This document shows positions 9,822 to 18,236 of a stretch of 64,000 nucleotides of DNA, one piece after another. How positions within the stretch are numbered: the first letter of the stretch is position 1; the number at the start of each line of letters is the position of its first letter. The notes under the pieces are model-generated. The model worked only from the letters and a program-made list of their open reading frames with translations. It was not told where the DNA came from and ran no database searches. A program made the translations under genes and the position numbers. Origin of the DNA: JAAFIW01 sp031414805 (lineage in GTDB: Bacteria > Pseudomonadota > Gammaproteobacteria > Burkholderiales > Burkholderiaceae_C); assembly GCA_031414805.1 (NCBI GenBank), contig JANOQJ010000046.1, positions 1 to 64,000 of the forward strand. The letters are read 5' to 3'.

Positions 9822-10985
9822 TTAAATCGCCCCAAAGCGGTACACACCGTCCACGCCTAACAGCCGCCGCAACTGTCCCGCAAACCACAGGTGGTGCAGG
9901 TGGGCGACCGACTCGCCCATGGCAAACGTCGTCTGGTGTAAGTCCAACTCGCGTTTGAACAACACGGGAAGCATTTGCGCTGCGGTTTGCGGCGCTTCCT
10001 GGCATGCGGCCAGCACGTCTGCCAGCCGGTCCCGGTGGTGGTCCTGCAGTTGCTTTACGCGGGTGTGCAGGCCTTTGAACGGTCGGCCGTGAGATGGCAA
10101 CACCAAAGCATCGTCAGCCAGGCTGTTGAACTTGTTGATGGACTCCAGAAACAGCGCCAGTGAGTTGGATTCCGGCTCATGCTCATACACGCTGATGTTT
10201 GTGGAGATACGCGGCAGCACCATGTCGCCGCTGATCAGCACGTTCAAGGCTTTGCAATACAGCGCCATATGCTCCGGCGCGTGGCCATAGCCGCTGATGC
10301 ATTGCCAATCGTGTCTACCGATGCTGACCACGCGCCCTTCCAAAAGCCGTGTGTAGCTGGCGGGCACAGCGGGCACCATGTTCGGGTAATAGCTTGTGCG
10401 GGCTTTGATTTTGGCTTGCGAATCGGGATCTGTCAGGCCGTGGCTGGCAAAGAAAGCCGCGGCTGCCTCGCCTCCAAAACCGGTGGTGCTCTGGCTGGCT
10501 AACTTGGCGGCCTGGTAGTCGGTGGCGCTAATCCACAGCGGCGCATGCCAGCGCGCACACAACCAGTGGGCCAGGCCCATGTGGTCGGGGTGCATGTGGG
10601 TGACCAGCACCCGCAAAATAGGCAGGCCCTCCAGTTCACTGTCAAAAATCTGTTCCCATTGCGACTTGGTTTCCGGGCTGGTGATGCAGCAATCCACCAC
10701 CGTCCAGCCCTGTACCTTGCCGCTGATGCCGTCTGGCGCCTCCATCTCATCGCGCAGCAGCCACAGGTTGATGTGGTCCAGCGCAAACGGCAGACCCATG
10801 CGAATCCACTTGATACCGGGTGCCACGGCCATGGCGCTGCCCAGCGCGGGCAGTGCGTCGCCGAACGGGTACTGCAGCTGGCGCTCCTGCTCGTTCATGG
10901 GTTTGACGAGCGGCGTGGGGGTCACCGCTGCGGGCACAGTTAGCGAGGTTTTGGCAGGTGGGGTGGCGAGGTTCTGGTTTTGCAT
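9822..10985 (-). CDS. MBL-fold metallo-hydrolase
   Basis: This 387-residue protein is a metallo-beta-lactamase-fold hydrolase. The metal site is seen as 'THMHPDHMG', then 'GYGHAPEH', then 'ISGDM', with a final His in 'LPSHGRP'. The first 30 residues are Pro- and Thr-rich and are probably a disordered extension; an internal Met at residue 30 is an alternative start. Proteins of this group next to liu genes are often annotated as thioesterase or glyoxalase-II-like, but the substrate is unknown. It is divergent from liuR, and a perfect 20-bp palindrome lies 17 bp before its ATG, so it is probably under LiuR control. Confidence 0.85.
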   Translation of the reverse strand: MQNQNLATPPAKTSLTVPAAVTPTPLVKPMNEQERQLQYPFGDALPALGSAMAVAPGIKWIRMGLPFALDHINLWLLRDEMEAPDGISGKVQGWTVVDCCITSPETKSQWEQIFDSELEGLPILRVLVTHMHPDHMGLAHWLCARWHAPLWISATDYQAAKLASQSTTGFGGEAAAAFFASHGLTDPDSQAKIKARTSYYPNMVPAVPASYTRLLEGRVVSIGRHDWQCISGYGHAPEHMALYCKALNVLISGDMVLPRISTNISVYEHEPESNSLALFLESINKFNSLADDALVLPSHGRPFKGLHTRVKQLQDHHRDRLADVLAACQEAPQTAAQMLPVLFKRELDLHQTTFAMGESVAHLHHLWFAGQLRRLLGVDGVYRFGAI

Positions 10986-11001
10986 CGTGGCCTTGTATGA
11001 T

Positions 11002-11021
11002 TGACGTTTACGTAAACGTCA
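11002..11021. promoter_or_regulatory. Putative LiuR operator 1
   Basis: TGACGTTTACGTAAACGTCA is a perfect 20-bp palindrome between the divergent MBL hydrolase and liuR genes. It matches the LiuR-type motif known upstream of branched-chain and isovalerate genes in proteobacteria. An identical copy lies before the carboxylase beta gene at 26813-26832. Confidence 0.85.
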
Positions 11022-11090
11022 CATGCGAATTTTTCGATTGTAGGCAGCGCCCGTCCACCCATCTGTCACCTGTGTAAGCAACCCTCCAAC

Positions 11091-11504
11091 ATGGTCACCA
11101 CCTACAGCATCAGCGACCTGGCCCGCGAGTTTGACCTGACCACGCGGGCCATGCGCTTTTATGAAGACATGGGCCTGCTGCAGCCCGAGCGCAGCGGCCC
11201 GGCGGGTCGCAACCGCGTGTACTCCGCACGCGACCGCACCCGCCTCAAGCTGACCTTGCGCGCCAAGCGCCTGGGCCTGTCGCTCACCGAAGCCCGCACC
11301 CTGATTGACATGTATGACTCGCCGCGCGACACCGTGCCGCAACTCAAACAATTTCTCACCGTGTTGGCCCAACACCGCAATGAGCTGGAAGACCAGTTGG
11401 CTGAGCTGCAAGCCAATGTGGAGGAGGTCAAGGCACACGAAAAAGAGGCGCGTACTTTGCTGGCACGTCATGTCTCAGGTAACGAAAAAAAGGCTGGCAA
11501 ATGA
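11091..11504 (+). CDS. liuR: MerR-family regulator of isovalerate/leucine catabolism
   Basis: This is a 137-residue MerR-type regulator. The N-terminal winged helix ('YSISDLAREFDLTTRAMRFY') is followed by 'YEDMGLLQPER' and a C-terminal coiled-coil dimer helix (about residues 78-125). There is no C-terminal cysteine effector pocket as in metal-sensing MerR proteins. LiuR proteins are known repressors of leucine and isovalerate genes. The assignment rests on the adjacent isovaleryl-CoA dehydrogenase and the two LiuR-like palindromes. It overlaps the thioesterase by ATGA and is probably self-regulated through the box at 11002. Confidence 0.88.
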   Translation: MVTTYSISDLAREFDLTTRAMRFYEDMGLLQPERSGPAGRNRVYSARDRTRLKLTLRAKRLGLSLTEARTLIDMYDSPRDTVPQLKQFLTVLAQHRNELEDQLAELQANVEEVKAHEKEARTLLARHVSGNEKKAGK

Positions 11505-11932
11505 CCGATCCGTCAGCTTTGTATCAGCGCGTGGAAACCAGCTTTTTGCGCCAGGGAATGATGCAACACCTGGGCGCGCGCATCGTGCGCGTGCAACCGG
11601 GCGAGGTGGAGTTTGCACTGCCGCTGAGCGACAAAGTCACGCAGCAGCAAGGCGCGTTTCATGGCGGGGCCCTGGGCGCGCTGGCCGATATTTGCTGTGG
11701 CTATGCCGCGCTGACCGTCGCGCCCGAGGGCATGGAAGTCACCACCGTGGAGTACAAGATCAACTTTGTATCTGCTGCAGTGGGGCGCGAAGTGACGTGT
11801 GTCGGCAAAGTGCAAAAAGCAGGCCGCACGCTCATCATCACCAACGCAGAATTGTTTGACGTGAAAGACGGCCAGCGCAAGCTGTGCGGACTGATGCAAG
11901 CCACCTTGATCGCCATTGGCAAAACCTATTGA
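11501..11932 (+). CDS. PaaI-type hotdog thioesterase
   Basis: This 143-residue protein has the hotdog fold. The catalytic helix region is 'FHGGALGALADICCGYAA', and 'VEYKINFVSAAVG' is a later core strand. Family members hydrolyse acyl-CoA esters in the cytoplasm. Here it is translationally coupled to liuR by ATGA and sits 16 bp before isovaleryl-CoA dehydrogenase. It may therefore clear dead-end acyl-CoA intermediates of leucine breakdown; the substrate is inferred. Confidence 0.85.
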   Translation: MTDPSALYQRVETSFLRQGMMQHLGARIVRVQPGEVEFALPLSDKVTQQQGAFHGGALGALADICCGYAALTVAPEGMEVTTVEYKINFVSAAVGREVTCVGKVQKAGRTLIITNAELFDVKDGQRKLCGLMQATLIAIGKTY

Positions 11933-11948
11933 AACCTGGAGACCTGAA

Positions 11949-13127
11949 ATGAACCTACCTGGCCTGAACTTCCAACTCGGCGAAGACATTGACGCGCTGC
12001 GCGACGCCGTGCGCAGCTTTGCCGATGCCGAGATTGCCCCCCGCGCTGGCGAGATCGACAAGTCTGACCAATTTCCCATGGACTTGTGGCAAAAAATGGG
12101 TGCTCTGGGCGTGCTGGGCATTACCGTGGGGGAGGAATACGGTGGCGCGGGCATGGGCTACCTGGCCCACATGATTGCGATGGAAGAAATCTCCCGCGCC
12201 AGCGCCTCGGTGGGCCTGAGCTATGGCGCACACAGCAACCTGTGCGTGAACCAACTCAAGCGCAACGGCTCCGAGGCGCAAAAGCAGAAGTACCTGCCCA
12301 AACTCATCAGCGGCGAGCACGTGGGCGCACTGGCCATGAGCGAGCCAGGTGCTGGCAGTGACGTGATTTCCATGAAGCTCAAAGCTGAGGAAAAAGACGG
12401 TTACTACATCCTGAACGGCACCAAGATGTGGATCACCAACGGGCCCGATGCCGACGTCATGGTGGTCTACGGCAAAACCGAGCCACAACTGGGCGCACGC
12501 GGCGTGACCGCCTTCATCGTCGAAAAAGGCATGCCCGGTTTCAGCACCGCGCAAAAGCTCGACAAGTTGGGCATGCGCGGCAGCCACACCGGCGAGATGG
12601 TGTTCAACAACGTGGAAGTGCCCACTGCCAACGTGCTGGGCAACCTGAATGGCGGTGCCAAGGTGCTGATGAGCGGCCTGGACTACGAGCGCGCCGTGCT
12701 GGCCGCTGGGCCGATCGGCATCATGCAGTCGGTCATGGACAACGTCGTGCCCTATATCCACGACCGCAAACAGTTCGGCCAGAGCATCGGGGAGTTCCAA
12801 CTGATTCAAGGCAAGGTGGCCGACATGTACACCGTTCTGCAAGCGGCGCGGGCGTTCTGCTACACCGTGGGCAAAAACCTCGATCTGTTGGGCAGCGAGC
12901 ACGTGCGCGATGTGCGTAAAGACTGCGCCAGCGTGATCCTCTGGTGCGCCGAAAAAGCCACCTGGATGGCTGGTCAAGGCATCCAGATTTTTGGCGGCAA
13001 CGGCTACATCAACGAATACCCACTGGGACGCTTGTGGCGCGATGCCAAGCTGTATGAAATTGGGGCCGGGACGAGCGAAATTCGGCGGATGTTGATTGGG
13101 CGGGAGCTGTTTGCGGAAACGATGTAA
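11949..13127 (+). CDS. liuA: Isovaleryl-CoA dehydrogenase
   Basis: This flavin enzyme (392 residues) oxidises isovaleryl-CoA to 3-methylcrotonyl-CoA. The ATG at 11949 has a GGAG site 9 bp upstream; an earlier in-frame TTG at 11916 would overlap the thioesterase. The order is an N-terminal helical domain, 'AMSEPGAGSDV' in the middle domain, and the C-terminal 'GGNGYINEYPLGRLWRDAK' and 'GAGTSEIRRMLIGREL'. The catalytic Glu of the isovaleryl type is seen at Glu247 in 'DYERAVLAAGP' rather than near the C-terminus, which supports isovaleryl specificity. It probably shares the LiuR-controlled transcript of liuR and the thioesterase. Confidence 0.93.
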   Translation: MNLPGLNFQLGEDIDALRDAVRSFADAEIAPRAGEIDKSDQFPMDLWQKMGALGVLGITVGEEYGGAGMGYLAHMIAMEEISRASASVGLSYGAHSNLCVNQLKRNGSEAQKQKYLPKLISGEHVGALAMSEPGAGSDVISMKLKAEEKDGYYILNGTKMWITNGPDADVMVVYGKTEPQLGARGVTAFIVEKGMPGFSTAQKLDKLGMRGSHTGEMVFNNVEVPTANVLGNLNGGAKVLMSGLDYERAVLAAGPIGIMQSVMDNVVPYIHDRKQFGQSIGEFQLIQGKVADMYTVLQAARAFCYTVGKNLDLLGSEHVRDVRKDCASVILWCAEKATWMAGQGIQIFGGNGYINEYPLGRLWRDAKLYEIGAGTSEIRRMLIGRELFAETM

Positions 13128-13149
13128 GGGTGAATCGTGGCTTCGATAG

Positions 13150-13164
13150 AATTACAAAGTAATT
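13150..13164. promoter_or_regulatory. Inverted repeat before the MazEF-type pair
   Basis: AATTAC-AAA-GTAATT is a perfect 6-bp inverted repeat with a 3-bp spacer. It starts 31 bp before the antitoxin GTG. Toxin-antitoxin operons are usually self-repressed at such sites, so it is a candidate operator; it is short and AT-rich. Confidence 0.5.
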
Positions 13165-13180
13165 ACATCAGGAGATCGTT

Positions 13181-13423
13181 GTGCAAACGCAAATCGTACA
13201 AATCGGCAACTCGCTAGGGCTTCGCTTGCCCAAGGTGATTCTTGATTCATTGTCACTTGGCCGCGCCACAGTGCTCAGCATTCACACCCGCGGCGACAGC
13301 ATTGTCTTGAAGCCGGTGAAGGCACCGCGCAGCACCTGGGCTGCGGCTTTCGCCCTTGACCCGGCCGCAGACGACGAATCGTTGTGGGGCGATTTGCCCA
13401 TGTCAACCGTTTGGGAAGACTAG
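13181..13423 (+). CDS. AbrB/MazE-type antitoxin
   Basis: This 80-residue protein starts at a GTG preceded by GGAG. The N-terminal half is a SpoVT/AbrB swapped-hairpin DNA-binding domain, with 'IGNSLGLRLPKVIL' as its signature. The acidic C-terminus ('DPAADDESLWGDLP...VWED') is the usual toxin-binding tail. The MazF-type gene follows two bases after its stop. It probably binds its own promoter, where an inverted repeat lies. Confidence 0.88.
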   Translation: MQTQIVQIGNSLGLRLPKVILDSLSLGRATVLSIHTRGDSIVLKPVKAPRSTWAAAFALDPAADDESLWGDLPMSTVWED

Positions 13424-13425
13424 CG

Positions 13426-13755
13426 GTGGCTTCCCGCGCTCACCCCAAGCAAGGCGAGATCTGGTGGGTCAATCTGGATCCAACAGTCGGCCAGGAAATC
13501 AACAAACAACGCCCTTGTCTGGTGGTGTCACCCGACGACATGAATGCGCATCTGGCTACGGTGATCGCCGCCCCGATTACCAGCACCCTGCGTGCCTGGC
13601 CGACCCGCGTCACTGTCAAGTTCAACCGCAAGGAAAGCTCAGTGGCCCTCGACCAGATTCGGGCTGTAGACCGCTCGCGCTTGATTCGCCGGGCCACTAC
13701 CATCGATGCCGAGCCTGCGCTGGACGTGTTGCGTGAGATGTTTGCTAAAGCCTGA
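13426..13755 (+). CDS. MazF-type endoribonuclease toxin
   Basis: This is a 109-residue PemK/MazF protein; the GTG at 13426, just after the antitoxin stop, is the preferred start. A GTG at 13384 would overlap the antitoxin by 40 bases. Recognised motifs are 'GEIWWVNLDPTVGQE', 'RPCLVVS' and 'SSVALDQIRAVD'. Members cleave mRNA at short sequences and are neutralised by the linked MazE-type partner. The pair lies between liuA and the carbonic anhydrase gene. Confidence 0.88.
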   Translation: MASRAHPKQGEIWWVNLDPTVGQEINKQRPCLVVSPDDMNAHLATVIAAPITSTLRAWPTRVTVKFNRKESSVALDQIRAVDRSRLIRRATTIDAEPALDVLREMFAKA

Positions 13756-13764
13756 TCGTAAAAA

Positions 13765-14418
13765 ATGCCCCTGACCCACCTCCTCACCCACAACCGCGAA
13801 TGGGCCGCCACCATGGCACGCGAGCGCCCTGGTTTTTTCACCGCGCTCAAAGAGCAGCAAAGCCCGCGCTACATGTGGATTGGCTGCTCCGACAGCCGGG
13901 TGCCTGCCAACCAGATCACCGGGCTGGAGCCGGGAGAGGTGTTTGTGCACCGCAATGTGGCCAATGTGGTGGTGCACTCGGATTTGAACGCGCTGTCCAC
14001 CGTGCAATACGCAGTGGACATGCTTAAGGTCAAGCATGTGATTGTGTGTGGTCACTATGGTTGTGGCGGTGTGCAGGCGGCGTATGAAAACGCGCGCATT
14101 GGCCTGGCCGACAACTGGATTCGCCACATTCAGGATGTGCGCGACCGCTACCAGGCCCAGCTCGCCGCAGCGCCAGTGGGGAACAGGCTGGACATGCTCT
14201 GTGAGCTGAATGTGATCGAACAAGTCGTTAACTTGTGCCACAGCACGGTGATGAAAGACGCCTGGACGCGCGACCAGGAGCTGATGGTGCATGGCTGGAT
14301 TTATGGCGTGCACGATGGCGTGCTGCACGATGTGGGCATGCGCATTCAGGCCCAAGATGCGCTGGAGCCGATGCGCGAGGCAGCTGTGGCACAGGTTTTT
14401 GGTAAAAATCGGTTGTAG
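13765..14418 (+). CDS. can: Beta-class carbonic anhydrase
   Basis: This 217-residue cytoplasmic enzyme interconverts CO2 and bicarbonate. Zinc ligands are visible as Cys41, His97 and Cys100, with the Asp43/Arg45 catalytic pair in 'CSDSRVP'. 'GHYGCGGV' is the second signature. Bicarbonate supply would serve the biotin carboxylases in the same region, which is inference. Its TAG stop lies within a copy of the interspersed repeat that fills the gap to aceK. Confidence 0.93.
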   Translation: MPLTHLLTHNREWAATMARERPGFFTALKEQQSPRYMWIGCSDSRVPANQITGLEPGEVFVHRNVANVVVHSDLNALSTVQYAVDMLKVKHVIVCGHYGCGGVQAAYENARIGLADNWIRHIQDVRDRYQAQLAAAPVGNRLDMLCELNVIEQVVNLCHSTVMKDAWTRDQELMVHGWIYGVHDGVLHDVGMRIQAQDALEPMREAAVAQVFGKNRL

Positions 14419-14461
14419 CCCATGAATTACCTGCTCAAGCAGCTATCAACTCAATAGCAAT
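14416..14461 (+). repeat. Interspersed repeat copy 2, between can and aceK
   Basis: TAGCCCATGAATTACCTGCT followed by CAAGCAGCTATCAACTCAAT. It supplies the can stop codon and occupies the whole 43-bp gap up to the aceK ATG, so the aceK ribosome site must be within or absent. Confidence 0.85.
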
Positions 14462-16312
14462 ATGTTCCCCCAACGCCTCGATTCCCCGCTGGCCTACGAC
14501 ATTGCCAAAGCCATGATGGATGGCTTCAACCGCCACTACCGGTTGTTTCGCACCGAGTCGGCCCGCGCGAAGCACCGATTTGAAACGGGGGACTGGCATG
14601 GCCAGCAGCGCGCGCAGCGGGAACGCATTGAGTTTTACGACTTGCGGGTGCTGGAGTGCACCATGCGGCTGGAAAAAGAGTTCAAGGCGGGCGTGCAGGC
14701 AATGGACGTGTGGCAGCAGGTGAAGCTGCACTACATCGGTCTGCTGGTGGACCACCGCCAGCCCGAGCTGGCCGAGACGTTTTTTAACTCGGTGACCACC
14801 AAAATTTTGCACCGCACGCACTTTCATAACGACTTTATTTTTGTGCGTCCGGCGGTGAGCACCGAGTACATCGAGAACGAAGAGCCCGAATCCAAACCTA
14901 CTTACCGCGCCTGGTACCCCAGCCGCGAAACGCTGGGCGACAGCATTGCGCAGGTGATCGCCAGCTTTGAGTTGCAGCGCGAGTTTGAAGACCTGCCGCA
15001 CGATTGCGCCCATGTACTGCAAGCCTTCAGCAGCCGCATGGCACAGGTCACTTTGCGCGCCAATTTCCAGATTCAGGTGCTCTCAAGCCTGTTCTACCGC
15101 AACAAGGGCGCGTATGTTGTGGGCAAGATCATCAATGGCTTTGCAGAGGTGCCGTTTGCTCTGCCGATCCTTCACAACAGCCAGGGAAAACTGCGCATTG
15201 ACGCCTGCCTGTTTGGTGAAGACGATCTGCAAATGCTGTTCAGCTTTGCGCGCGCTTACTTCATGGTCGACATGGAAGTGCCCAGCGCCTATGTGCAGTT
15301 TTTACGCAGCCTGATGCCGCGCAAACCGCGCGCCGAGATCTACAACGCGCTGGGCCTGGCCAAGCAGGGCAAAACCCTTTTCTACCGCGACTTTTTGTTC
15401 CACCTGCGCCACTCCAGCGACAAGTTCCGCATTGCGCCCGGCATCAAGGGCATGGTCATGTTGGTGTTTGACCTGCCCAGCTTTCCCTACGTATTCAAAG
15501 TCATCAAAGACTATTACCCACCGCAAAAAGACACCACGCGCGAGCAAATCAAGGGCAAGTACCAGCTGGTCAAACAACACGACCGCGTGGGCCGCATGGC
15601 CGACACGCTGGAGTACAGCGAAGTGGCCTTTGCCCGCACCCGGTTTGACGATGAATTGATCGCCGAAATTGAAAAATTTGCCCCCAGCCAGCTGGAGATT
15701 TCAGACCGCGATGGTGACGGCCAGGTTGAAGTCATCATCAAACATCTGTACATCGAGCGGCGCATGATTCCGCTGAACATCTATTTGCAAGAAGCCTTCG
15801 ACGCAGGCGGTGCTGACCCGGCCGCCACCGGTGAAACAGCAGACAAAGCACGCGTGCAGATCGAGCGCGGTGTCATCGAATACGGCAACGCCATCAAAGA
15901 CCTGGTGGCCGCCAACATCTTCCCTGGCGACATGCTGTGGAAAAATTTTGGCGTCACACGCAACGGCAAAGTGGTGTTCTACGACTACGACGAGATCGAG
16001 TACATCACCGACTGCAAATTCCGCCAGGTGCCCGCGCCGCGCAACGAAGAAGACGAAATGAGCGGCGAGGTCTGGTACAGCGTGGGCCCCAAAGACGTGT
16101 TTCCCGAAACCTTCGGCCCGTTTTTGCTGGGCAACCCGGCGGTGCGCGAGGTTTTCATGAAGCACCACGGCGATTTGCTCGATGCTGCGTTCTGGCAAGC
16201 GCACAAAGAGCGCATAGCAGCCGGGCATGTGCACGATGTGTTTCCTTATGAGTCAAACAAGCGGTTCGCCCTTGTAAATACTGCTCAAGCAGCTATTAAT
16301 TCAGGAGCGTAA
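14462..16312 (+). CDS. aceK: Isocitrate dehydrogenase kinase/phosphatase
   Basis: AceK is a bifunctional enzyme that phosphorylates and dephosphorylates isocitrate dehydrogenase, directing isocitrate between the Krebs cycle and the glyoxylate shunt. It has 616 residues; other AceK proteins are around 580. The N-terminal regulatory part ('FNRHYRLFR', 'RIEFYDLRVLECTMRL') is followed by the protein-kinase-like half. That half carries the nucleotide loop 'APGIKGMVMLVF', a Lys in 'YVFKVIKD', and 'GDMLWKNFGV' and 'FYDYDEIEY' as the catalytic and metal loops. After the usual 'DVFPYE' end, the last residues ('ALVNTAQAAINSGA') are encoded by an interspersed repeat. No aceA or aceB is adjacent. Confidence 0.93.
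   Translation: MFPQRLDSPLAYDIAKAMMDGFNRHYRLFRTESARAKHRFETGDWHGQQRAQRERIEFYDLRVLECTMRLEKEFKAGVQAMDVWQQVKLHYIGLLVDHRQPELAETFFNSVTTKILHRTHFHNDFIFVRPAVSTEYIENEEPESKPTYRAWYPSRETLGDSIAQVIASFELQREFEDLPHDCAHVLQAFSSRMAQVTLRANFQIQVLSSLFYRNKGAYVVGKIINGFAEVPFALPILHNSQGKLRIDACLFGEDDLQMLFSFARAYFMVDMEVPSAYVQFLRSLMPRKPRAEIYNALGLAKQGKTLFYRDFLFHLRHSSDKFRIAPGIKGMVMLVFDLPSFPYVFKVIKDYYPPQKDTTREQIKGKYQLVKQHDRVGRMADTLEYSEVAFARTRFDDELIAEIEKFAPSQLEISDRDGDGQVEVIIKHLYIERRMIPLNIYLQEAFDAGGADPAATGETADKARVQIERGVIEYGNAIKDLVAANIFPGDMLWKNFGVTRNGKVVFYDYDEIEYITDCKFRQVPAPRNEEDEMSGEVWYSVGPKDVFPETFGPFLLGNPAVREVFMKHHGDLLDAAFWQAHKERIAAGHVHDVFPYESNKRFALVNTAQAAINSGA
16268..16309 (+). repeat. Interspersed repeat copy 3, inside the aceK 3' end
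   Basis: GCCCTTGTAAATACTGCTCA followed by AGCAGCTATTAATTCAGGAG. It is read as the last 14 codons of aceK. Its AGGAG also lies 13 bp before the next gene's ATG and may serve as that gene's ribosome site. Confidence 0.85.
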
Positions 16313-16319
16313 ATCCTCC

Positions 16320-16802
16320 ATGCGCGACTTCTGGGAACTGGCCAGCTACATCGTCACCGCCCTGGCGTTGCCGTTTGCGGTGGGCTTTTTCATGTGGGAG
16401 CAGCGCAAAGAGCGCGACAACGAGGAAGAAGCCGCCTATCAGCTGCTCAGCGATGCTTACAACGACTTTTTGAAAGTGGTGCTGGACAACGCCGACCTGC
16501 GCCTGCGCACAAACGAGCCGCTGGACAACCCCACACCCGAGCAAAACGAGCGCGTGCTGGTGATCTACGACATGCTGATCTCGCTGTTCGAGCGCGCCTT
16601 CATCGTGGCCTGGGGCGAGCAGATGAGCGAAGTGGAAAAGCGCCGCTGGAACAGCTGGGACGACTTCATGCGCGAATGGTGTCGCCGCGAACGCTTTGCC
16701 AATGCCCTGCCACTGCTGCTGCGGGGAGAAGACCCGCAGTTTCAACAATACATCCTGCGCATCACGCAAGAAGAGCGCGGAAATGTGGTTCAACTCACTT
16801 AA
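16320..16802 (+). CDS. Hypothetical membrane-anchored protein
   Basis: I do not recognise this 160-residue family. The N-terminus has one membrane helix (residues about 6-25, 'ELASYIVTALALPFAVGFFMW'-like), then a positively charged 'EQRKERD' and a soluble helical part rich in Glu, Arg and Trp. This suggests a single-pass inner-membrane protein with a cytoplasmic helical domain. It starts 7 bp after aceK, and the thiolase gene follows by 23 bp. Confidence 0.75.
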   Translation: MRDFWELASYIVTALALPFAVGFFMWEQRKERDNEEEAAYQLLSDAYNDFLKVVLDNADLRLRTNEPLDNPTPEQNERVLVIYDMLISLFERAFIVAWGEQMSEVEKRRWNSWDDFMREWCRRERFANALPLLLRGEDPQFQQYILRITQEERGNVVQLT

Positions 16803-16825
16803 CTTCACCTACCCAAGGAGCTTTT

Positions 16826-18016
16826 ATGTCCAACACCACCGACCCCATCGTCATCGTCAGCGCCGCCCGCACCCCCATGGGCGCATTCCAGGGCGATTTC
16901 GCCACCCTCTCCGCCCATGACTTGGGCGGTGCCGCCATCAAAGCTGCCATGGAGCGATCTGGCATCTCCGGCGACCTGGTCACCGAAGTGTTGTTCGGCA
17001 ACTGCCTGATGGCCGGCCAGGGCCAGGCACCCGCCCGCCAGGCGGCGTTCAAGGGCGGCTTGCCCAAAAGCGCAGGCGCGGTCACGCTGTCAAAAATGTG
17101 TGGCTCGGGCATGAAAGCTGCCATGTTTGCGCATGACATGTTGCTGGCAGGGAGCCACGACGTGATGGTGGCCGGAGGCATGGAAAGCATGACCAGCGCG
17201 CCCCATCTGCTGCTCAAAGGCCGCAGCGGCATTCGCATCGGGCACGACCGGGTGATGGACCACATGATGCTGGACGGCCTGGAAGACGCTTACGAGCCGG
17301 GCCGCGCCATGGGCACCTTTGGCGAAGACTGCGCCGCCAAATACAGCTTTACCCGCGAGGCGCAAGACGCGTTTGCCATTGCCAGCGTGCAGCGTGCGCA
17401 GGTCGCCACGAAATCCGGCGCGTTCAAGGCAGAGATCACGCCTGTCACCGTCAAAGCCCGTGCGGGTGATGTGGTGGTGGAGATTGATGAAGGCCCGGCC
17501 AAGGCACGGCTGGACAAGATTGCCACGCTCAAACCCGCCTTCAAGAAAGACGGCACCATCACCGCCGCCAGCAGCTCCAGCATCAACGACGGTGCCGCCG
17601 CGCTGGTGATGATGCGCGCCAGCACCGCCGCCAAGCTGGGCTGCCAGCCCCTGGCCCGCATCGTCGCCCACGCCATGCACGCGCAAGAGCCCAACTGGTT
17701 CACCACCGCCCCCGTGGGCGCCACACAAAAGGCGCTGGCCAAAGCCAGTTGGGCGGTGAAAGACGTCGACCTGTGGGAAGTGAACGAAGCCTTTGCCGTG
17801 GTGCCCATGGCGCTGATGACCGAGCTGAACGTAGCCCACGAAATCGTCAACGTCAACGGCGGCGCCTGTGCGCTGGGCCACCCGATTGGCGCCAGCGGCG
17901 CGCGCATCATGGTCACCTTGATGCATGCGCTGAAAGCGCGCGGCTTGAAAAAAGGCTTGGCCACGCTGTGTATTGGCGGTGGTGAGGGCACGGCGGTGGC
18001 CTTGGAGTTGCTATAA
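16826..18016 (+). CDS. Acetyl-CoA C-acetyltransferase (thiolase)
   Basis: This is a 396-residue thiolase, with AAGGAG 6 bp before the ATG. Catalytic residues are Cys92 in 'SKMCGSGMKA', His352 in 'LGHPIGASG' and Cys382 in 'LCIGGGEG'. Length and motifs fit the biosynthetic/degradative acetoacetyl-CoA thiolase group. In this context it could split the acetoacetyl-CoA formed after HMG-CoA lyase action and CoA transfer, completing leucine breakdown; it could also serve PHB synthesis. The TAA stop lies in a reversed copy of the interspersed repeat. Confidence 0.92.
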   Translation: MSNTTDPIVIVSAARTPMGAFQGDFATLSAHDLGGAAIKAAMERSGISGDLVTEVLFGNCLMAGQGQAPARQAAFKGGLPKSAGAVTLSKMCGSGMKAAMFAHDMLLAGSHDVMVAGGMESMTSAPHLLLKGRSGIRIGHDRVMDHMMLDGLEDAYEPGRAMGTFGEDCAAKYSFTREAQDAFAIASVQRAQVATKSGAFKAEITPVTVKARAGDVVVEIDEGPAKARLDKIATLKPAFKKDGTITAASSSSINDGAAALVMMRASTAAKLGCQPLARIVAHAMHAQEPNWFTTAPVGATQKALAKASWAVKDVDLWEVNEAFAVVPMALMTELNVAHEIVNVNGGACALGHPIGASGARIMVTLMHALKARGLKKGLATLCIGGGEGTAVALELL

Positions 18017-18052
18017 CTTAAATAGCTGTTTGAGCAATATCTACAAGGGCTA
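18009..18052 (-). repeat. Interspersed repeat copy 4, at the thiolase stop
   Basis: The minus strand reads TAGCCCTTGTAGATATTGCT followed by CAAACAGCTATTTAAG. It includes the thiolase stop codon and marks the left edge of a lower-GC island. Confidence 0.85.
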
Positions 18053-18066
18053 GAGAAACTTATGAC

Positions 18067-18231
18067 ATGAAAACCGTCTTGGTGATCGGCCCATCGCGCT
18101 GTCGCAAGTACTCTGCCCTCTGTGGACAAACTCCGGGACAGTACCGCGCTATTCGGCGAAGGGCTGGGAAAGACCAAAGTCCTGGGCGGCTCACTTTGTG
18201 ACAATGTGATTGGCCTGATTTAACGAAGGAA
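18067..18231 (+). pseudogene. Possible vestige of a small P-loop-like gene
   Basis: From the ATG at 18067 the translation begins 'MKTVLVIGPSRCRKYSA', which resembles a damaged GPxxxGKS nucleotide loop. A one-base frame change near 18116 would continue as 'VDKLRDSTALFGEGLGKTKV' and run to a TAA at 18229-18231. The continuation reads like real protein, but neither frame alone is convincing. No family is assigned. Confidence 0.3.
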
Positions 18232-18236
18232 AAACC

